In this document: piece by piece, positions 23,761 through 36,093 of the stretch
Layout: every line of letters starts with the position of its first letter
How positions within the stretch are numbered: the first letter of the stretch is position 1
Assembly: GCA_030062745.1 (NCBI GenBank)
Contig: CP099839.1
Coordinates: 16,864,733 to 16,928,732 of the forward strand
Reading direction: 5' to 3'
Length of the DNA: 64,000 nt
DNA from: Capitulum mitella
Lineage: Eukaryota > Arthropoda > Thecostraca > Pollicipedomorpha > Pollicipedidae
Made by a program: the position numbers and the translations under genes
Notes under the pieces: model-generated
What the model saw: only the letters and a program-made list of their open reading frames with translations
The model's database searches: none
What the model was told of the DNA's origin: nothing

Positions 23761-24903
23761 TTAACTCGTGCAGTGGCAGAGGGTTTCGCGCTAACGCACA
23801 GGAAGTGGCTCGGAAACAGAAAGAGCTAGAGACATGAAATTTTGTGGACAGAGTAGGGCTACAACTATTTACATTGTGTGCAACTTTCGGGACCCTAGAT
23901 CATTATCTTCAAGTTCAAACGGGGTCGAAAATGGCAACTTTGGACACTTTCTCTGCTCGTCCAGGCCATTCCGCTCAACTTTCCAAACGAAACGGGAAAA
24001 TGGTGTTTGTTTGAACATTTAAACGTGGAATACGACAATGTCCATTTATCTGACGTCTTCACGGAGGATATTGGGTCGATGTCATGTCAGGTCATTGACC
24101 TATGTCGTCATTTTTCATCTTTTTCAGATCAGATTTCGAGCAACACGGGGCAGCTTGAGTGTAATTGAAGGCGCTACAAGCATCTTTTGGCGTATTTTCA
24201 GTGAAGGTAGCCAGCAGCGGTACATTTGGTCACTTCCAGCCTTCATATTCATGTATTTATGCACATGTATGTGTATATACCTATGAGTATAATGTGGCAA
24301 ACGTGTTTTTAGTAGGGTCTTTGAATGCATATTTCATACAAATCGACAAATTGCGAAGCAAATCTGGACCAGGTCACAAAAAAGTTACCCTTGACCTTTG
24401 ATGGCCTTGACCTGTACTGACCCTAGTATATCAAAGCGTACCCATGTAGGCACACGTGTTTTTATTAAGGTCTCTGAATGCATATTTCATACAAACCGGC
24501 ATGTTGCAAAACAAATCTGGATCAGGTCACAGGCTGGTTGACCTTGACCTTTGATGACCTTGACCCTTATTGACCCTGACTATGGTCTTGGTACATCCTT
24601 TACTTATGCCCGAATGACGTCGCCTGATTGGGTTCAAGCGGTAATCGTAGGTAGAACGTTAGTCCTTTCACAATGTTCCCATTTGCCAGCGACAAACGTT
24701 ATTTTCCCTATGTTTGCCTGACTTCAAATGTTCGAAACTTCAGAAATTTCCAGCCGATTTTCAATTTTCCTGCGTCAATTGATGAGTTATTCAATTGCCG
24801 TAAATGGCACAAAGTAGCAGCAACTAGCTCCCATCCTTTCTCGAGAGATTTTCAAGAAAAGCAGTAGGGGCACAAAAAGACCCCATTCCAGTACGCGTGT
24901 TAA
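23761..24903 (+). mobile_element. R1b: TTAA element, family R1
   Basis: It begins TTAACTCGTGCAGTGGCAG and ends CAGTACGCGTGTTAA, with the R1 interior in the same order as R1a. DR0 site TGACCTTGACCT is at 24539-24550. No transposase is present. Only 15 bases separate it from R2b, so two TTAA families landed side by side. Confidence 0.9.
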
Positions 24904-27719
24904 GATTCTGTTGGTGCAAAACCAAAAGTGAAGTTGGAAAATGGGAAAAGTGAGCTGAGTAGCTTAATGTTCGGTAAGACTATGACTTTATTGTTCACTG
25001 TGAATTCATGGCGTAACTGTTACTGAGCGACGTCTTTGGTACTCTGTCAAACACAGTCTTTACACTGAGACATTAAGAACATCTGATTTCTTCAATGTAC
25101 CTAACATCTCTGTCAATCGCCAAGCTTGAGCCCGGCCTGCACTAAATGTCTTCATGTGAACGCCTGGCAGAGTCAAGATTTGAGACTGTGCTGTGCTGAA
25201 TGCCGTCATCAGAAACTGTGGTACTCGTCAGGCTTGATCCTGGCCTGTGTTAAATACCCTCTAGTGAAGTTGTGTCAGCAGTGAGGCCTGAGCTGGAGTG
25301 TGCTAATCGGACTGGGACGGTCGGCCCATTGAGTGAAACTCTCCTTGTGTAGTCTGGACGTCTGCCAGGAGGCTCTGCCAGTTATGAGTCGGTGCCGTCG
25401 TCCGTAGCGCATCCGGATCTCTGACGTTCACTAGCTATCATCACAGGTCTCTTCACGGCAAGGATCTGACTGTAGCCGTGCCAGGTAAATGATTCTACCG
25501 GTGACAGTCCAATTTTTTTGCCCTGGAAAGTTACCCACAGGGAAGGGGTGATGACGATACGGAGGACGGAATCGCAGCTGTTTCCACCGTTGCAATAGAT
25601 GATAGGATTCAAAGCCTGTGGAATGTGGCATTGCGGTATCCGTAAAAGTCTGACGATACACAACCTTTGCGTACCTCCCTTGCATTTGCGTAAGATAACT
25701 CATAAAGGCTGTATTTGCTTAGAACTAAAGGAAGCAAATTTTTCACATGACGCACATTAAGTCTTTCGGTACGGTTAGTTCGGTACAGTTAGTGGAGTCC
25801 TAGAGTTCAGATGCATTCGCAACTCTTCCTCAGCTGTGGCTGCTTGAAATTCAGCGCAAGAGGGTCGTGCATTCCTGAGGCAGGACTCTCCTGCCAAGCA
25901 ATGAGTCAGATACTTCCGGGTGGGAATGTAGCAGGAATTTCGGTGGGAACGCGGCGGGCGTCTGCCGTCTGAAGTAGCTACGCCTCCAGACGTGTTCGTC
26001 TCGCTGTCCCCGGCCCGAATGAGGGGCTGCCAGCGGCCTCCACACGGAGGCCAGATACCTGCTGTCGCTCGTTTGGACTCTGGTCTGCGACGGACCGGCG
26101 TCAGCCGGTGGCCGCCGCATAGCTTGGCCGGCATGCAACAACGGTCCCACACCAGATCAGGGCAGGAACGCCACCTCACGCTGCGGGCCTGCAAAGCGGT
26201 GTTGTCCCCGGCAGCCAGCTTGAACAGACGATTTTTTCCAGTGAAAGTGATAGCTTGTCAGTATCTTGAAAAGACATGATTACATTCAAAAGTGTAATGA
26301 TGATAATGATAAAAATGAGCGTGGCATTTTCTAAATAATCTACCAGTCACGCCAGGATGTACTCTCATAGCACAACGACAGTGCCAATCGCTTTCGTGGT
26401 AGGCCGTCGATACCCTCGAATTACGCGTTCCCTCGCCATGGGCGTGGATGCTGGACGGAAGGCAGCCGTGCTGCACGCTCTGTTCCGCCGTGCCGCTGCC
26501 GCTGCCGCTGCCGCCACCGGTGGCCCGCACAGGGCAGTCAAGTTCAGTCCGGCGGCTCGTGCTGACCCCCATTCGGTTTATTCCTGTCGCGCCCTCGGGC
26601 CGCCGCCGCCTCGGCCGCCGCCGCCGCCGCCGCGTATCGTGGTACGCCTGGCGCTGCGCCAGCGGCGCGTGTAAAAAGAAAACACCAGGAACGGTAAACA
26701 AAACTATTCTGGAGGCATGCGCGACAGGCTGGCTCAGAATTGACGTCACCGCAGAATTCTCGCTTGCGGGAGAGGAGTCCGACAAGAACTATGAAGACGG
26801 GATGCAGCAGTCAGCTTTTTGGTTACAGATTTCAATTGCGTGGATGCGTCCTCGAGTAACTCTTTAAACGACACTCACTCCTGGTGGCTCTTCCATTGTT
26901 CTCAATACGTTGTATGGATTCTGTTTGTTTCTGTTGCTTCTTATTTGCCTCCAGTAGCTGCATCCCCAATCCTAGGGATGGCTCGTAAGCGGTGACAATG
27001 GTTTTAGCATACAGCTATGTCATGGACATCCTCATGTGTGCTTTTCCCCACAATATGTTGTAATCATATTGATACCGGGAGAAAGAAAACAAAAACAGAT
27101 TAAAGGAAAGTTGTGTTTCAAAGCGTCTCGAGCCAATTTCCCTCGACTCAACGAAGCGCAGCAAGCGCAAGTAATCAAGATACATTCAATGCCTAAGCTA
27201 AATCGAACACTTTATAATAAGCCTAAGAGGAAATATGGAAACAGTCACTTATAAATTTGTTCCGAACACTTAAAGTTGACTGGGTTCCGGGTGACCTGGT
27301 AGTCGGAGCACCCCTAGCCCTGTGTAACTAGCAGTTTTAAATTGCCAAGTATATGCTGTGTGCGTCATGATCGGCATGCTCAGTGGACCTAATCTGCAGA
27401 AATTTTATCTTCTACACAGAACCTCAAGACAGCGAGGGATCGCTTAAGTGCCGTCAGATTTATTACACTGCTTCCTTACGGTCTGCGTTACCATTTCAGG
27501 TGTAGTTCACGCGGTGGTGGCTCCATGTGAGACTCGTAACGACAAAATGGACAGTTTCATTTTATTTTTCTCTCCACTTTGTGCCACCACACAGTTGAAA
27601 ACAATGCGGATGTTCTGGTTACCATTAGCGGAAAGGATATTCAAAGAGACGTGTAAAGGTTATGCCTGGAAAGGACTGTTCCCCCCAAAAAAACGCATTT
27701 ATTAAGCAGTTTGCTCTTC
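24904..27719. other. Intergenic stretch with a GC-rich trinucleotide block
   Basis: 24904-25770 is unremarkable. 25990-26240 and 26430-26670 are GC-rich; the latter holds (GCC)n/(GCT)n trinucleotide runs around 26490-26520 and 26598-26634. Overlapping open frames on both strands there (minus 26785-26258, plus 26448-26867) encode low-complexity Arg/Pro/Gly stretches and cannot be assigned. It could be a GC-rich promoter or exon of an unseen gene. Confidence 0.35.
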
Positions 27720-28995
27720 TTAACCCGCCCCGACGGGGGGAGGGGCGGGTGGCGGTTGACCGCCCTCCTGAGGTTTTTCCAAGACTGCGTGAGAATGAAC
27801 GGACGTAGGGCCACGAAACTTCGCGTACCTTTTGCTTGATGATTTTTACACCTTATGTCAAAGTCTGAATGTCAGGTCACGTCAGGTGTCTGACCTAGGT
27901 CAGATCAGTCGGACCTACGTGCAAACAAGTTCATCGCCCTGTACCTTTTTTGAAAACATATCACGATAATACTTTCAGGAATTATTACTTTCAGGGATTT
28001 AACTGATTTCAAGGATTGAAGGACTACAATAATGCTTTTAGGAATTAGCGATATTAATAGATGCAACAAATCTGTTATCTCATATTTTTCGGAATTTTCC
28101 GGGACATTGACCTAAGATCAAACCCATTCTTGGGACTTGTCTCCATTTGGAAATTGACGGAATTTTTCAAAACATTTTTTTGTGGGGTGATGCAGCCATC
28201 GAGCTGCCGTCAACGGGCAAAGTATCAATGACTTCCAGCCATCGACCTGAGGTCAGATCATGAATATCTGTTACGAGCCAAAACGCACCACCGTCAAAAT
28301 CGGCGACAAGTTACGCGGAACGGGTAAAGAAATGACAGAACTGGCTCTCACAGTTGCAAGTCATACCAAGAAACTCAAAAAGTTTCAAAAATCGTATATT
28401 TTGGAAATAAACAGGCTCTCGCGAATAAAGCTCCGCCAGTTGTATAAACTGATAACTATTGAATTTTTGCAAAATGTGAGCGTGGGAAATTACCAAAAGA
28501 ACCACTAGGACCAATAAATATGACATGGAAAGGCTTATGCCGCTTAAATAAAGGAACGCTCAAATAAGTCCCTGGTAATTTTATAACGCGTTCGGCCACG
28601 GCTCCCCGCCGGCAGTCGGCGCGAAAATCGTCGCGTCTTTGACTCGACGTTTCGGCGTATATATTGAACAAATCAAAGAAATTAGGCGGGTATCGGCATC
28701 TGCGGACTTCCGCCTGTTCGTTGGCGCTTTTACCTAGACTTTATTCATCACAGCCCTTGAGAGCCAGGCCGTCCCTCAGTTTCAAGCAGACTATTAGAAA
28801 ACAGATATAGGGCGTAAATGGCTTACATTTTATCCAGTACCAAAAATAAGGTCAGTTTCGAGCTGTACTCGTCACGAGCTTCCCAACGGTGTGCTTATTT
28901 TTATCGTCCAGCCAGCCGTTTGCTAGTCAGAGGGGGGCGGTCAACCTCCCTCGGTCGAACGTAATCGGCGCTGACTGCCGGTCGGGCGCGGCTAA
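27720..28995 (+). mobile_element. R3a: TTAA element, family R3
   Basis: It starts TTAACCCGCCCCGACGGGGG and ends TGCCGGTCGGGCGCGGCTAA, with the right TTAA mutated to CTAA. Its interior matches the copies at 37.6 (inverted), 44.3 and 45.6 kb. Subterminal G-rich and C-rich blocks flank a core with many AGGTCA words (27874-27905, 28250-28256). No transposase is present. Confidence 0.88.
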
Positions 28996-30759
28996 AATTT
29001 TTTGATGAGAACATTTCTACCGTCATGATGTCAAAGACCACTTTTTTGTATGTACCTAAACTTACTTTCGTTAAAAGTCGCATGATGAACTGGTTTCCGC
29101 ATAAAGCAGTCATGTGTATTTTTCACCCAGAATAGTTCACTCTGTCATAAGCATATGAACACCGTATTAGGCCATTTCATATCATGACATAGTTAAAAAA
29201 TGCTGTATGTTCCAAATGGACAAATTAGTCGCTTTTTGAAAGGGGTAGTTGACACAGTGTGCAGCACCCCATGATGGCAATTCTCCTAGGAAACGCATGT
29301 ATGAAGGCCAGCTCGCACAATTAACGCAGTGCCTGGATAATAGCCAATAATAATGCTGTTTCTTTTCAGAGCAGATCTAAAACTCGCCGACATAAAATGG
29401 CTTTCTCGAGGTTTTCGTCCAGTCCAAGGCAAGACGGCAGTCCATTTCTATGTCTGTGCCCTGAGTTGAAAGCATGACCGTAGAGACACGTTAGGACGTG
29501 GTACGAGTTGTCACAAATTCTGTTAGATGTAGCGAAGTTTTACCGAACAGCTTAAAAAATAGATTGCTATACGCAGAACGTTCGATTAAGAACAGATGCA
29601 TCATAGGTGTTTATCGCATTCCACGCTTATCAACTTCCACGTAGTGTTCATATGTAAGCCGTAGTCACATATTTTGCATTGCCCTACAACCTTGATGTAT
29701 GGCAACACAGCATCATGATACCGTGACGTTTATCTTCAGATCAGCAGGCAACGATTCATGTGCGGATACATCTGTGTGACTGAAAACCTTCCCAGCGCCC
29801 CGAGCAGACAATGGTCGCATGATTGCTGTCACATGTAGATGCTACGTGTTAGAGATACCATGGCACTACCAGCAGTTAGAAGTTTGCCAAGTGATGTCGG
29901 CTTCTGTAGAAACAATGGCAAAACCAGGATTTGACTAAGGATGTGGCTGAGACATCTGTAGCAGCCCACCTAAGAACGAGGCATATTATGAAATTAAATG
30001 CCGTCCCCACACTGTCTCGAGATCTCTCTGTTGTGCTCAGGAATGCAGAGTGGATGTCATCCGGATCCGCCTCCTTCCCCAGCCTTTGTGGGAGGCGTGC
30101 CCGCAACCTCTGTTCAGCGCATTTGTTCCAGCGAAATCACTTACGTTCGGTGGAGGACACGAAGTTCATGAGGTTCTGTTGACCTAGTCGAGCTTTCAAC
30201 AGTTTTAGATGATCTTTTGTTGATACCAACACTGAGTTACGATGCGAATGACTTCAGCGCCACCAGCTCGTACTGTTAAGACGTAATTTGGACGTTTTCA
30301 CGATAGTCATGGGTGTCAGTGACTCAGGGATGCCCAAAATACCCGTTTTTCGTCTTGAAGGCTGGAAATATTTATGATCAGTGGCATGTAGAATGCGAAG
30401 TTTTCACTTTAATTCCGTATTTTTGCAAAGTAATACGACGTGGAAAGATAGCCTAGAAGTTCCCAAAGGTCTCCATAGCTTTTTTTATTACAGTACTATG
30501 TCAATGAAATTATATCATCTTTTAAAGAGAAAAACATCGCCGTAACCGTTTTTTTTTTGTTTTGTTTTACTTCATTGAGAGTTGTCTTGTTCCAGTATGG
30601 AACAGTATCGCTCCTAATGCCTTTGTCATAACGTTGGTCGGGAGAGAAGATCATCCTAAAGCCAGATTGAAGCCAAATGAAATATAACCCAAAAACAGTT
30701 TGTCAGCACCTGGATCAGTGGCCAGGTGTGATTCAGGCACAAATCCGGGGGGGGGGCAA
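28996..30759. other. Intergenic stretch, no gene seen
   Basis: Mixed to AT-rich DNA. Open frames around 29876-30182 on both strands are short and unrecognised. No repeat boundary was found. Confidence 0.4.
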
Positions 30760-32450
30760 TGGGGCGATCAACCCCTCGAGGCCTGAGAAGGGGTCCATGA
30801 AAAGAGTTACGAAAGGGCCCTCTCAGACTAAAAAAGGGCCCCAAAGGGTCCTTGTATGTGTTTCACGGAGTTTCTGTGGGAATATGGTAAGTTCTTGATG
30901 CAGTCAGGGGGCCTCTGGGAGGGTTAAACGATCTCTGAAACGCATAGAAGGGCCCCTGTAGCTCCCAAAGGGCTCCTGACACCACAACATGGCCCCAGCA
31001 TGGCAGATTCCCCCTGTGACCGCCAGAAGGGTCACAGGGCCCCTGAGGCGGCCAGGATGAGGGGCCTAGGACGGCAAGGGTCCGTGGAATGTCATGAGGA
31101 TCCCGAATGGGTTTCAAGGGCTCGTATGAAAAGTAGAAGGTTCCTGATACAGTAGAGGGCCTCTGAGAGGGTTCGTTAGACACTGAGACGGCAAGATGGC
31201 CCCTAGGATGAATGGGAGGACCCCCGAAACTCTCCAGGGGTCCGTGGAACCGCAACAGGGACCCCAAAACGGCAAAAGGCCCATGAGGCCGCTGAAAGCA
31301 CCAGAGAGGCCCTTGAGACGGCAAGAACCTAAAAAGGTGGCTAGCACGGCATAAGGAGACCCTGGCCAGCCAGACGGGGTCTCCTGGACAGGCATTCATC
31401 ATTGACCTTGTCAGCATCGAGACGGGTCCCAAATGGGCTACACTGGTCTTTTTGAAAACCTGCGGGGTTCTTGATGAAGTCAGGGGGCTCGGGAAGGTCA
31501 GGTGGGTTCTGAGACAGTAAGATGGGCCTATGCACGTCAGATGACCCCTAAGATCGCCAGAAACGTCGGAGGGCCCCTGTAAGGCAAAAATGATAAGAGT
31601 ACCTCTGATACGGTATAAGGCCCCTGGACGGCAAGAGGGCCCCCCAGTGTATTAGACGGGCCTTTGGCACGGAAAAGGTCCCCTAAGATTGCCAGGGATA
31701 CCCCTGAAACGCCAAGAAAGACCACTGGTACAACTAGAGGGGCCCTAGGCCTGCCAGAATAACCCAAGTAACAGAGGGAGACCTTGATACTGTCATGGAG
31801 ACTACCCGAGACATTCAGAGGGCCCATGACACTGCACAGGGGGCCTGAAATCGCCGGAGTCCTTTGCAACTGTCAGAGGGTTCCTATGACGGCAAAAACA
31901 TTTCCCAGACACGACAAGAGGGTCATCTAGGACAGCAGGCGGTTCCCTGCGACTGCTGGAGAGGGGCCTTTGAGACTTCTAGCAGTCTCCAGCAATAGGG
32001 ACCCTGAGAGAACCAGAGGGGCCCCTGAAACTGCTAAACCTTGAGAAGTTCAGACAGCTTCTGAAACGGCCAAAGGACCTAGAGTATTGCCAGGGGCGCC
32101 TCTGTCATGGCAGAGAGAAACTTATGCAGGGCTCTTGTTCTGAAGGACTCCTTAGACTCAATAAACTCCCCAGGGACGACAGGAGGGAACCCACGATGGC
32201 TTAAGTACCTCTGAAACTGCCAGATGGGTCCATGGAACCGCCCGAGGTGCCCCTGAGACTGCCGAAGGAGCGCCTGAGACGTCCCGAGGGGCACGCGAAA
32301 CTGTAATAGAAACCTGAGGCCACTGGAGGACCCTGACACGGTAGATGGCCCAAGACCACCACGGTCCGAGCCACTGTAAATGCTAGAGGGAACCTAACCA
32401 AAGCTGGCGAAAATGTCTCTGGAAACTATGAGGGGGTAGAGGGGCTCCTG
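30760..32450. repeat. Degenerate satellite-like array, unit about 30-36 bp
   Basis: For about 1.7 kb the words GGGCCCCTGAGAC, GGCAAGAGGG or close variants recur every 30-36 bases, with heavy point divergence and changes in spacing. Long open frames on the minus strand (for example 31432-30863) arise because the unit lacks stops in that frame; their Gly/Pro/Leu/Ser-rich peptides look like repeats, not a folded protein. No clear unit boundaries survive, so it is an old tandem array. Confidence 0.75.
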
Positions 32451-32932
32451 GACTAGATACAGTCACAACGTTGCAGATATGGGAGGTGGGGGGACGCAGC
32501 CGCCTAAAATTCCACCGATGTTGTCGTATTTCACTCACTTAATAGGGGAGCAAAACGCGAAATTTTGTCAAATAAGGTTACGCGCTTGAATTTTTTTCGG
32601 TAACTTTACATGATAAAAAAACGCAAAATTACATCAATTATTTATTTCCCCGTCAACGCGAGGACATCAGCGTTTTTCGTCTCTGAAGTGCAAAAAATGT
32701 GGGGCCCCGGCCGTGAGGGGGCGCTGGCCATTCGTCCCCCTCTTGCGAAATCCTGGATCCGCCCCTGGTGTGATTCATACAGTGGCATTTCCATCATGTT
32801 TATTTCACATGTTTATTTTGTTTGACGGCACATCCATCTGCTTCTCATCCAAGGCATAACCATCTGGTAATGCATGGCAGTGCCTTCGCGCCACGGCGTC
32901 GCAGCCTCATTTGGAACCTTGCATTACCCACC
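32451..32932. other. Spacer with repeat fragment
   Basis: Contains GGGCCCCGGCCGTGAGGGGG and CTTGCGAAATCCTGGATCCG near 32700-32765, wording like the worn terminus of a dispersed repeat. No gene is seen. Confidence 0.35.
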
Positions 32933-32953
32933 ATGCCTACGGAAAATATTGCT
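32933..32953 (+). CDS. Possible first coding exon of the WH2 gene (tentative)
   Basis: CCCACCATG is a good translation-start context. Seven codons (MPTENIA) run straight into GTGAGT, a strong 5' splice donor. It stands at the edge of a CpG-rich island (32960-33340) 0.7 kb upstream of the first clear exon, where a promoter or first exon is expected. Against it: it would end in phase 0, while exon A needs two bases from the previous exon, so another exon must lie between or this start is wrong. The reading frame continues openly past the donor to 33148, which may equally be chance. Confidence 0.25.
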
Positions 32954-33635
32954 GTGAGTTCCCAACGGCCGGCGACAAGGCGCGTTCGCCTGCGGGGCGG
33001 GTCTGACTGCGCGGGCCCGTTTTTACCGGGCGGCCTCCGCCCGGCCACTATTCTTGGTCGCATCAAACATCACGGCGGAGACGGAGCCGGGCAGCGAGCC
33101 AGGTTCGCCGGCGGTCAGCGCGTCCGTCAGGGCCGGGCCGGACTCTGACGTCACGGCGAAACACGCCGCGGTCACGTCACCGCGGCCAGTGGGAGGAGCT
33201 GTCGGCGTGTCATAACAAGCTCTGGTCTGATCAAGCGGCCAGCACCGCCTAACCGTGCTCCGAACTCGCGGTGGGTTTTGGCTGCAGGAGGTCGCGAGCC
33301 TGGCCGCCAAATTTCTGTCCGAGCTGCAGTCCGGCGTGGGATGATGGGCAACACTGATCTGAAATATCAGCTGAGTGGTGACTACGTAATAGTGCAACCG
33401 TGGGGGTTCATGAGATCAATGAATCCCAGGACATGGGAGGATTTATGAATTGTTTTACGTAATGCAGCGGAACGAGCACATTGTTATTACTTACGGTGAT
33501 TTTTAAACACAGTTTTGAGACAAATCTGTATGGATTATTTCATGTCAACATTAGGCGCTGGATGCAGCGGGGCAAGAACAAAACGAAGCGTCATTCCAAA
33601 TGGAGCTGATCTGACACATACGCCAATCTTTTCAG
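32954..33635. promoter_or_regulatory. CpG-rich island upstream of the WH2 gene
   Basis: 32960-33340 is strongly GC- and CpG-rich, with open frames on both strands but no recognised domain. It directly precedes the first confident exon and may be a promoter, 5' untranslated region or first intron. 33400-33635 is AT-rich and ends in the pyrimidine-rich acceptor TCTTTTCAG. Confidence 0.3.
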
Positions 33636-34175
33636 GGCTTCCATCAACAGCTATAGGTCGCGCTATTCGAACGCGCCAGCGTTCGAGGCAGAGCCGAAGA
33701 AGCTCCCTGTCGTCGAACAGCCGGGCTCGGCCAAGCCCGAGTCGAGCTCCGAGGAGGAGACCGAGACCTCCTCGGAGGAAGAAAGCTCCTCAGAGGAGGA
33801 CGAGGCGACAGGGAAAGACTCTGGGAGGAAGGCAAGCTCGCCGGAGAGCGGCGACGAGGACAGCGAGTCCGAGTCGGCCGGGCGGCCGGCCCGGGTCAAC
33901 GGAGCGCGCCAGTCCTCCTCGGAGGAGGATTCGAGCGAGGAGGAGTCGAGCGGCGCCGAGTCGCGGGAGCCGGCGGCTGCGCGTCGGCGGTCGGGCGCAG
34001 CCGTCATGCCCGGCGGCGAGGACGTGCCGTGGCGACGGCCGAATCTGCGGAAGGTTGGCAGGAAGAACGCCGTGGGCAAGCAGTCGTCGTCGGAGCTGCC
34101 TCCCTGGGCCGAGGACGCCAAGAAGCGGCTCGGCGATGTTCCCCTGCCTCTGCAGAAACAAGACACCGTCGAGAG
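33636..34175 (+). CDS. WH2 gene exon A: acidic Ser/Glu-rich segment with Pro-x-Trp motifs
   Basis: The acceptor TCTTTTCAG and donor GAGAG|GTCAGT bound 540 bases; one leading base, then 179 codons, two trailing bases. The segment starts ASINSYRSRY and is dominated by SSEEE/ESSSEED runs with Arg patches (typical casein-kinase-2-like acidic clusters), then basic RRPNLRKVGRKN and PPWAEDAKKRL near its end. GC-rich third positions contrast with the flanking DNA. The region is expected to be disordered. The antisense frames are shadows of this repetitive composition. No ATG that could start the protein is evident upstream in frame before the stop at 33607. Confidence 0.78.
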
Positions 34176-34454
34176 GTCAGTCATGGGGGCGGGCCAGTCT
34201 CAGCCAGGCCAGTTTGTCACGATGCTGGCGAAAAAAGCAGTCGCTCTTTTGCGTCCTTTGCGACCAGATTCGGACCTGTTGTTTAGTTGTACGCATGTGG
34301 TAGTTAGTATCGTGTGACAACATGATGGCAGACGGCATGCTGGCGATAATAATAATTCCATGCCCAGTACATTCCAGACATGTGCCGGCACCCTGCTGTG
34401 CACGTTGGCCCGGGGACTGCCGTTGTCGTGCACGTGACCGACGTGTGTCGGCAG

Positions 34455-34675
34455 CCGGCCGGCCTGGGCCGCCCGGCGAGTGGACGTGGACCGGCTGGAT
34501 GAACTGGAGCGCCGACACCAGGAGAAGATCCCAGCCACCCCCGCACAGCCCGAGTGGACCGTCCGCAAACTGGACGCGGCCACCCTCGGGAGGCTGGAAC
34601 GAGCGCACAAGCTGGACAAGCTGGCCAGCTTCGACAAGACGCCACCGGAGTGGGCCGACCGGCGAAGGTCGCTAG
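34455..34675 (+). CDS. WH2 gene exon B: three Pro-x-Trp motifs
   Basis: The acceptor GTCGGCAG at 34454 gives one base that completes the codon split after exon A (phase agrees). The frame then reads RPAWAARRVDVDRLDEL, QPEWTVRKLD and PPEWADRRRSL, with helical charged sequence between them (LERRHQEK, LERAHKLDKLASF). The donor is CTAG|GTGAGT. The intron that follows is only 53 bases, and using this strong donor leaves one base whereas exon C needs two, so either the weaker donor at 34669 (GTCGCT) is used or the sequence has an indel. The frame is convincing up to about 34668. Confidence 0.75.
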
Positions 34676-34728
34676 GTGAGTGCTGTCCGGCCGACGGTGA
34701 CGGAACACGTGCTGCCCGCTGCTGGCAG

Positions 34729-34970
34729 GTCGCGCCGGAGCGGATCGGACGCCGGCAGCTCGGAATCGGAGGGCGCCGTCCGACGCCGCCAGTCGGTGGA
34801 CAAGATGGACTGGATGAAGGAAAAGATGTTGAGGGACGCCGCGGGCAGGAGGCCACCGCCGCCGCCGCCGCCGCCGCCGCCCGCCTTGCCCGGCGGGTTC
34901 AAGTCGAAGGACTCCGAGGAGTCCAGCTCGGAAGAAGAGGATGACGAGGAGTCCGAGGACACCGAAGAAG
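34729..34970 (+). CDS. WH2 gene exon C: first polyproline stretch and acidic tract
   Basis: The acceptor GCTGCTGGCAG precedes a frame reading RSRRSGSDAGSSESEGAVR, then VDKMDWMKEKMLRDAAG, ten or so prolines, ALPGGFKSKD and the acidic run EESSSEEEDDEESEDTEE. Polyproline followed by LPG is a plausible profilin/SH3-binding segment by analogy with other actin regulators. The donor is GAAG|GTCAAT (moderate). It leaves one base, which exon D completes correctly. The open frame in the other + frame (to 34944) is a shadow that continues from exon B through the small intron. Confidence 0.75.
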
Positions 34971-36093
34971 GTCAATAAGCACAGCATGGGTCGAGAGTAG
35001 CTGACTGAGAAAATAGGCGCTGATGGCATGCAGTTTGGTCAAGAGGTGACTGTAAGCGTGAAGTAGAAACGCCGTCCACAAGAGCGAAGCGCATCTTCCA
35101 TGTTGTTTTTGCTTCTCCTCGAAGTCGTCAAGATCGCTAGAAGATACATTCGCCGACAACTGCGAATGAGTGAGCATGTGATTGAACTGCGAACCAGTTC
35201 TGCAGCAAAACAAGCAGTTTTGGTATAGACATCAAGAGTGTGATGTTATTTCTAGCGCATGAAACGATCGTTGTACACCCGTTGAAAGTAAAGCCACTCG
35301 CACGTCAACGTAAAATCGTAAAACAAAATTTGCTCGTTCTGATTATGTTAAGAAGGCAACTTTAAGCCAATAGGAATTGTCTCTGTCACTCTGCAGTGTC
35401 GCAATGATGATCACGAGCTGCTACGCATGTAAACCTGCTTTGGTGTCCTGTATCATTCTTAACGACGATTCCGTTGTTGCAAACTCTTTTAAAATTCGTC
35501 GAAAGTCACCAGTCGCTGACCGTTTCTGTCCTACCGTCCACCGTGACGTTATATCCGCAAACCAAGTAATCCGCAGACCAAGCAGACCAAGCACTTCCAG
35601 GATGGCCAGCAACACGGGTCATTGCTTTCATTCTGTAATGTGCATAAGTTAAGCAGAAATGTCACCTCTTCATTGCTCCGTATTCTGCAGTCTCTGCAGT
35701 CTCTGCAGTCAGTTCGTTCAGACCGGCACAGATTGCCTTCGACGATTTTGTTGCCACCTGTTTTATATGGTTGTTCGGACGTTGAAACCTTGAAGTGGTT
35801 TGAAACCTACATGCCACATGTTGCACAAATGTAACGCGTTTTTCGCTTTAAATGTAACAGCTTCTTTAAAATGCGTAGCATTAGCGTTCATAACTATGCA
35901 GTTAAAATGAGGCATGCTGGATGTCGAGCATTACATATTATTTGGCGTCTTGTGTCTTGTGTCCAAATGCTGTAGTCGTGGTCTCCCTTTAGAGAACGTT
36001 CGTGACGTCCCAACGTGCAAATTCAGCACTGTGCGCGTTTCGCATGTTTCCAAAGGTTCACAGATGTCAAAATGAATCTGCGCTAACCAACAG

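Noticed and set aside
26258-26867. Overlapping frames on both strands around the (GCC)n block
   Set aside because: Low-complexity Arg/Pro/Gly/Ala stretches arise from trinucleotide runs in both directions, with no recognised family or convincing splice structure.
30863-31432. Minus-strand frame of 189 codons with Gly/Pro/Phe-rich sequence
   Set aside because: It lies entirely in the degenerate 30-36 bp tandem array, which lacks stops in this frame. The peptide is a translated repeat with no domain.
33663-35029. Several long minus-strand frames rich in Ser, Pro and Gly
   Set aside because: They are shadows of exons A-C. The + strand has splice sites, phase continuity and recognisable motifs, and the minus strand has none.
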